47,500 bases of DNA, from assembly GCA_016712405.1 (NCBI GenBank), contig JADJRD010000003.1, positions 1-47,500 on the forward strand. Reading direction: 5' to 3'. Positions 43,152-47,500 of the stretch are shown here, one piece after another. This stretch comes from Cellvibrio sp. GTDB lineage: Bacteria; Pseudomonadota; Gammaproteobacteria; Pseudomonadales; Cellvibrionaceae. The first letter of the stretch is position 1. Each line of letters starts with the position of its first letter. The notes beneath the pieces were generated by a model. The model was not told the origin of the DNA. It ran no database searches and worked only from the letters and a program-made list of their open reading frames with translations. A program made the translations under genes and the position numbers.

Positions 43152-44588
43152 TTGAAGCTAAGCTTGAAATTGTTTTTGGTCTATTTCCTATTGGTTGGTG
43201 TAGGTCTTTTTACCTTTTTCAGTAATGCAACCCAACAATTGCATCCCATCATTCGCCAATCAGCCGAAAATGCCATGTTGGATACGGCCAATTTGTTAGC
43301 GGAAATATTGGCAAGTAAAACTCATGATGATCAATTGGATTCGCAATTTTTTAATGAGGCCTTTGAACACTATCGATTGCGCAATATGAATGCATCCATT
43401 TGGGAGATGAAAAAACTGTCTCCGGATTTGGGGCTGTACATAACCGATGCAAAAGGCAAAGTATTATTTCACAGTGATCAACAAGAAATCGGAAAAGATT
43501 ATTCACGTTGGATGGATGTATCGCGCACATTAAAAGGCGAATACGGTGCACGTACCACTCGTATAGAAGCCAACAATGATTTAACCAGCGTGATGTATGT
43601 CGCCGCTCCGATTTTGAAACACAATCAGCTCATAGGTGTGCTAACGGTTTTTCAACCAGCTTCCAGTAGCCAGCCTTTTATTGAATTCGCACATCAACAG
43701 CTATTGACCCAGGGCAGTGTGATTTTATTAATAGCATTGGGAGTGGGCGCTCTACTGACCTATTGGTTAACTAGATCCATCAGACAATTATCCACTTACG
43801 TGCAAAAAGTACGAAGTGGTGAGCGTCCGGTATTACCGAAAATTCATGAACGTGAATTGGCAGAATTGGCAGAGGCAACAGAATCCATGCGACAGGAATT
43901 GGATGGGAAATCATATATTGAAAACTATGTCCATACACTGACTCATGAAATGAAGAGCCCATTAGCTGCAATTCGCGGTGCAGCGGAGTTATTGGAAGAG
44001 GGGAATATGGAAGTGAATTCACAGCGAAAATTTTTACACAATATTGTCAGCTCTGCACATCGTATGCAGGACTTGATTGACAGATTGTTATCCCTTGCCG
44101 CTTTGGAAAATTTAACTGAATTGGAAAAGGTACAAACGGTCAATCTATTAACCCTGGTGAAAATAGAAATTGATGCAAAACGCAGCCATGCGGACAGAAA
44201 AAATATTCACTTCAAAATCGAAGCCAATTTAATTACTGACACTAGCGGAGATGAATTCCTATTAAAGCAGGCGATCAGTAATCTATTGGATAACGCATTG
44301 CATTTTGCCGAATCAAACACTGGGATTCTTTTGAGGCTGGAACAGGATAACCAATTCCAAACCTTGTGCGTATTTAACAAAGGCCCATTGATTCCGGATT
44401 ATGCAATTCCCCGCATTTTTGAACGTTTTTATTCTTTGGTACATCCAGATACTCATCAAAAAAGTTCAGGCTTGGGGCTTAGTTTCGTACAGGAAATTGC
44501 CAAGTTACATGAAGGAAGTATCCATCTCTTAAATGTAGAAAAAGATGGGAATGCAGGTGTTGAGGCAGAGTTTAGAATCAAACGCTAA
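43152..44588 (+). CDS. creC: Sensor histidine kinase, CreC-like
   Basis: It encodes 478 residues from TTG 43152, with AAGGCGA seven bases upstream. The N-terminal membrane helix (LFLVYFLLVGVGLFTFF) leads to a periplasmic sensor domain (about 28-180) with LYITDAKGKVLFHSD, KDYSRWMDVSRTLKGEYGAR and VMYVAAPI, all close to E. coli CreC. A second helix (ILLIALGVGALLTYWL) precedes HAMP and the kinase core. His265 (LTHEMKSPLAAIRGAAELLE) is the phosphorylated residue, and the ATP lid has SSGLGLSFVQEIAKL. No creD follows, unlike the E. coli operon; the sortase and its target occupy the upstream side instead. Confidence 0.9.
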   Translation: MKLSLKLFLVYFLLVGVGLFTFFSNATQQLHPIIRQSAENAMLDTANLLAEILASKTHDDQLDSQFFNEAFEHYRLRNMNASIWEMKKLSPDLGLYITDAKGKVLFHSDQQEIGKDYSRWMDVSRTLKGEYGARTTRIEANNDLTSVMYVAAPILKHNQLIGVLTVFQPASSSQPFIEFAHQQLLTQGSVILLIALGVGALLTYWLTRSIRQLSTYVQKVRSGERPVLPKIHERELAELAEATESMRQELDGKSYIENYVHTLTHEMKSPLAAIRGAAELLEEGNMEVNSQRKFLHNIVSSAHRMQDLIDRLLSLAALENLTELEKVQTVNLLTLVKIEIDAKRSHADRKNIHFKIEANLITDTSGDEFLLKQAISNLLDNALHFAESNTGILLRLEQDNQFQTLCVFNKGPLIPDYAIPRIFERFYSLVHPDTHQKSSGLGLSFVQEIAKLHEGSIHLLNVEKDGNAGVEAEFRIKR

Positions 44589-44642
44589 ATCGATTGTGAT
44601 AATTTTAACGTGATGAGAATCAAGATTCTTTCGAAAATAAGA

Positions 44643-45441
44643 TCAATCAACCGGCACTATAGCTATAGATAACCATCTTGCCGTTTTTGATTCCAACTCA
44701 ATCACAAAAACACTTTCAGGTTCATCCTGATAAGTAAAATTAACCAGCCATGTATCGTTATTTTTTGCAGCAGATACAATTTCTTTTAATTGGTTTAAAT
44801 AGCTTTGATGTTACAGGTGTCGCTTTGCGTGGCAAATGGCGGAGTCTTGCAATGTGGTCGGTGGTTTGGGGCAGTGATTGTAGCTGTTAATATAAACATC
44901 AAAAGCTTCTCTATCGCCTATAGGATATAAAGCTTCAACTACCGAGTTACCTTTTTTATCAATCAGTCCGCATTTGCCATTTTTCATCAGCCTGTGTTCG
45001 CCATCCTGAATGGTTTCAAAAAGTCCATTGCAGACAATCGCATGGTCATAATCGAAAGGTAATAACCATTCAAAGTCCGGTTTTAATTTCACATTTAATT
45101 TTTTGTCGATGTAAACCATTTTTCCATTTTCATAACCACGTGCATACCCATCTTCAAAATAGTCGCAGTCAGTATCGAAAAATACTGTGCGACGAGTTTC
45201 ACCTTTTTTATTGATATAAAAAGCCTTTTGGATCGCTATAATGCAAGCTAAGCCATGCTCGTCGAACTCAATATTATTTTTATGGAAATCCTGTAACAGA
45301 AATTGATCGCCTTTAATCTGGCCGCAGGTTTTATAAAACTCCAGTGATTGGTTTTGTTTGGTCAGATAACTACAGGGGGTATCTGCAAAAAACAATTGCC
45401 GCAAACAACAAGCTGGCAAGGCCTAACAATACTTTATTCAT
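44643..45441 (-). pseudogene. Secreted WG-repeat-like protein, broken by a frameshift and an in-frame stop
   Basis: From ATG 45441 (GGAG eight bases upstream) the frame encodes a signal peptide, MNKVLLGLASLLFAAIVF. It then goes out of frame in a run of six T (plus-strand A 45387-45392). With one T fewer it continues AAIVFADTPCSYL and into the open frame ending at 44811. There a single TAA (44811-44813) interrupts KRHL, and the same frame continues HQSYLNQLKEIVSAAKNNDT and on to a TGA at 44643-44645. The restored protein would have 265 residues with WG/KWG-type repeats (GKMVYIDKK, GKCGLIDKKGN). Two lesions in one gene suggest decay or sequence error. Confidence 0.75.
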
Positions 45442-45628
45442 GTAAAAATCTCCGATTGACCTCTTGCCTTATTTAGGGGATAAAGGCTGTAATTGGCAGC
45501 ATTATTACCATTATGCTGTTGGAAAAGAAGGTGTTGTGCAGAGCTAGATGTGGAACCTTATCACAATTAATAAAAAGCCATGGATGAAACTAGCCTTATA
45601 AATCGGTTAACTTTCGGAAATAAATAGC

Positions 45629-46357
45629 ATGCGTGATTTTTTCTTCAATGCCAGTGCGATGGAAATAATGCTGTCAGGCTTGGTGTTTTTCTTTTGTATG
45701 TATTTTTTGTTTTGTTTGTTGAATATTGCTTTTTCTTCTCGGATATTTCCCGCGTTTAAAAAGGGTAGGGTACTTGATGCTCGCCCGATTGATAATCACC
45801 AGTTGCAACGGGAAATCGGTTTATCCTTGGTTACAATTACGATTTTTGGTTTGGGAGTGATTTTTCCGTGGGGATTATTGCAGTTGGGTTGGGCGCAACT
45901 TGCGGAGAATCCTTCACTGCTACAGATCACTATTGAAATTATTCTGTTATTTTTCTGGAACGAATTACATTTTTATATCAGCCATCGCTTGTTGCACACA
46001 CCTTGGTTGCGCCGCTTTCACAAAGTCCATCATCAATCCATGACGACAACACCCTGGACGACCTATAGTTTTCATCCAATCGAATCCATGATGTTAGGCA
46101 GCGTTTTAATTTTGCCGATGTTGGTTCACGAGTTCAGTGTTCAAGCACTTTTTTCTGTACCAGTGTTTAGTTTTATGATTAATCAAATTGGCCATGCCAA
46201 TTACGATTGGTTTCCTGAATCCCAATTCTTTTTGTTCCAAGGTGCACGCAGACATCAACAACATCACGAGAAAATCCATGGCAATTTTGGATTCGCATTG
46301 GATTGGTTGGATAGGTGGTTGAAGACAGATTTATCTGAAAAAAATAATCAAAGGTGA
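45629..46357 (+). CDS. Sterol desaturase / fatty acid hydroxylase family membrane protein
   Basis: It encodes 242 residues with four membrane helices. The di-iron histidine boxes of the superfamily are present: HFYISHRLLH (HxxxH), RFHKVHHQS (HxxHH) and near the end RRHQQHHEKIH (HxxHH). Such enzymes use oxygen and two iron atoms to hydroxylate or desaturate lipids in the membrane. The substrate in bacteria is usually unknown. The gene stands alone between the broken WG-repeat gene and ilvY. No strong ribosome site is seen before ATG 45629. Confidence 0.88.
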   Translation: MRDFFFNASAMEIMLSGLVFFFCMYFLFCLLNIAFSSRIFPAFKKGRVLDARPIDNHQLQREIGLSLVTITIFGLGVIFPWGLLQLGWAQLAENPSLLQITIEIILLFFWNELHFYISHRLLHTPWLRRFHKVHHQSMTTTPWTTYSFHPIESMMLGSVLILPMLVHEFSVQALFSVPVFSFMINQIGHANYDWFPESQFFLFQGARRHQQHHEKIHGNFGFALDWLDRWLKTDLSEKNNQR

Positions 46358-46367
46358 TTTTTAAAAC

Positions 46368-47243
46368 TTATTTTGAATCATGCGAGCTTAGCAGTTGCTC
46401 CCAAAACGCGTTCACAATCGGACTCTTTAATCGTTTTTCCATCACACAAATCCCCATTGAGTAGGGGCCAAGGTTGGGTTGCAGTATGAAATCTTGGGCG
46501 GCGTTTTTAAGTGGGCTGTTATCCAATACAATTTTGGGGAGCAGGCCAACGCCAAATCCCAAACTAACCATGCTAACAATCGCTTCATTACCTTTTACTT
46601 CAGCGTAAATATTGGGTTTGATTTGATTTGTTTTAAACCAAAAATCCAATCGTTCGCGTGCTAGACCTTCTTCGGGAATTATTACAGGGATCTGATTCCA
46701 ATCTGCTGAATTCCATTCAGTTTTATTTTTTGCGCAGATAAAAATTAATGGCGAATCGGTAATGGATTTAAAACTGATTCCAGTAGGTAAGTTGTCGGGC
46801 TTGGCTGCGATGGCAATATCCTCGAGGCCTGCTTGTACACGTTCGATTGATTGTGCTGGATCGCCCGTGTGTAATTTGATGGCGATGCCGGGATGTTGTT
46901 GACGAAATTCGGTGAGAATATCGTAGAGAAAACTGTAGCTGGCAGTTACCGAGCAGTAAATGGATAGTTGTCCGCGTAACTGATCAGCGCGTGCGACCAA
47001 AGATTCTTGAAAACTTTCCCACTGTTGCAGAATTTCCCGCGCGAATACCAAAAACTGTTCGCCGTCTTGTGTGAGTGCAACCGAGCGATTGTCACGATCA
47101 AAGAGTTGAATGCCCAAGTCATCTTCCAGTTGCTTGATGTTGCGACTGAGTGCTGAAGGGCTTAGGTTGCATAGTTCGGCGGCGCGCCCGAAGTGGAGTT
47201 GTTGGGCGAGCGTCGAGAAAATTTTGAGCTTGATAATGTCCAT
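46368..47243 (-). CDS. ilvY: LysR-type activator IlvY
   Basis: It encodes 291 residues. The N-terminal winged helix (1-60) contains HFGRAAELCNLSPSALSRNI and LFDRDNRSVALTQDGEQF, both matching E. coli IlvY. The effector domain includes LRGQLSIYCSVTASYSFLYD and VKGNEAIVSMVSLGFGVGLL. IlvY activates ilvC when acetolactate or acetohydroxybutyrate is present. It is divergent from ilvC in the usual arrangement, with 124 bases between the starts. Identification rests on these conserved stretches and the neighbour. Confidence 0.93.
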   Translation of the reverse strand: MDIIKLKIFSTLAQQLHFGRAAELCNLSPSALSRNIKQLEDDLGIQLFDRDNRSVALTQDGEQFLVFAREILQQWESFQESLVARADQLRGQLSIYCSVTASYSFLYDILTEFRQQHPGIAIKLHTGDPAQSIERVQAGLEDIAIAAKPDNLPTGISFKSITDSPLIFICAKNKTEWNSADWNQIPVIIPEEGLARERLDFWFKTNQIKPNIYAEVKGNEAIVSMVSLGFGVGLLPKIVLDNSPLKNAAQDFILQPNLGPYSMGICVMEKRLKSPIVNAFWEQLLSSHDSK

Positions 47244-47367
47244 GGTGTTGCGAGATCTGCAATAAAGTGATGCAAATATATCATTTTACGGCATGATCTG
47301 CATTTTCTACACTGTCGACCAGTCCTTTGAGGCTTTTTGTTTAATCTATTTATTTGTGGAGTCTGCC
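47244..47367. promoter_or_regulatory. ilvY-ilvC divergent control region
   Basis: GATCTGCAATAAAGTG and GATCTGCATTTTC occur about 40 bases apart (around 47252 and 47298), with GATGCAAAT between them. These TGCA-centred repeats fit the kind of tandem sites bound by LysR-type activators. The exact IlvY operators cannot be fixed by eye. Confidence 0.45.
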
Positions 47368-47500
47368 ATGCACGTTTATTACGACAAAGATTGTGACCTT
47401 TCTATTATCCAATCCAAGAAAGTAGCCATTGTGGGTTACGGTTCACAGGGTCATGCCCATGCCAACAACCTTAAAGATTCAGGCGTAAGCGTCGTAGTTG
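47368..47500 (+). CDS. ilvC: Ketol-acid reductoisomerase IlvC, 5' part (cut by window end)
   Basis: 44 codons are visible from ATG 47368, with GTGGAG upstream. The start MHVYYDKDCDLSIIQSKKVA and the NADPH-binding VAIVGYGSQGHAHANNLKDS are typical of class I IlvC. The enzyme isomerises and reduces the acetolactate made by IlvIH. It is activated by IlvY. The gene runs past the end of the window. Confidence 0.95.
   Translation, partial: MHVYYDKDCDLSIIQSKKVAIVGYGSQGHAHANNLKDSGVSVVV

Overview
The window looks like the chromosome of a free-living gammaproteobacterium of the Cellvibrio/Teredinibacter type (Cellvibrionaceae). This is inferred from gene content: a secreted GH5 endoglucanase, the conserved bamD / rluD-pgeF-clpB neighbourhood, tamAB, creBC beside a class GN sortase and its VIT/VWA target, and ilvIH plus ilvY-ilvC. 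No rRNA, tRNA or CRISPR array was seen.

Region 1 (1-18,300) is an accessory island. It starts with a heavily frameshifted IS5-like transposase. Two near-identical direct repeats of about 5.2-5.4 kb follow (A about 1,500-6,921, B about 8,586-13,781). Each holds, in order, a divergent XRE regulator, a large CHC2/Toprim/P-loop primase-helicase, a tyrosine recombinase, a 0.9 kb spacer with small ORFs and stem-loops, and a 134-bp RHS core. Each RHS core is fused to a different toxin tip followed by a candidate immunity gene: a glycine-zipper tip plus a small protein, then a GHH/HNH nuclease tip plus a SUKH-like protein. A third RHS core (16,072-16,205) carries a tip with a full HExxHxxGxxH zinc motif and a candidate lipoprotein immunity gene. 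A REP-associated transposase (RAYT), REP-like palindromic blocks and an xre-antitoxin-toxin operon complete the island. Neither unit is intact. Unit A is frameshifted throughout. Unit B has one extra T near the end of the primase and a 237-bp in-frame deletion in the recombinase. The two copies together still define the ancestral proteins.

Region 2 (18,600-34,900) is core chromosome. On the minus strand is a coupled operon, rlmJ, a small membrane protein and a DUF486 protein. Divergent to it are tamA-tamB (outer-membrane assembly/translocation), then the GH5 endoglucanase, bamD on the minus strand, and rluD-pgeF, a SHOCT/DUF4870 protein, and clpB behind a sigma32-like promoter. A zinc-ribbon membrane protein, a DUF599 protein and a DUF4124 protein follow.

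Region 3 (35,000-47,500) carries ilvIH (acetolactate synthase), an SDR, a DUF72 gene with an in-frame stop, and the sortase-target / sortase / creB / creC cluster. It ends with a WG-repeat-type gene broken by a frameshift and a stop, a sterol-desaturase-family protein, and ilvY divergent from ilvC, which is cut by the window end. Valine/isoleucine synthesis is therefore represented by ilvIH and ilvC about 10 kb apart, with ilvY as the likely activator of ilvC.

Caution: the dense small indels in 1-2,530, two separate genes each with one extra base in a T6 run, and the single stop in DUF72 could be consensus errors rather than biology.
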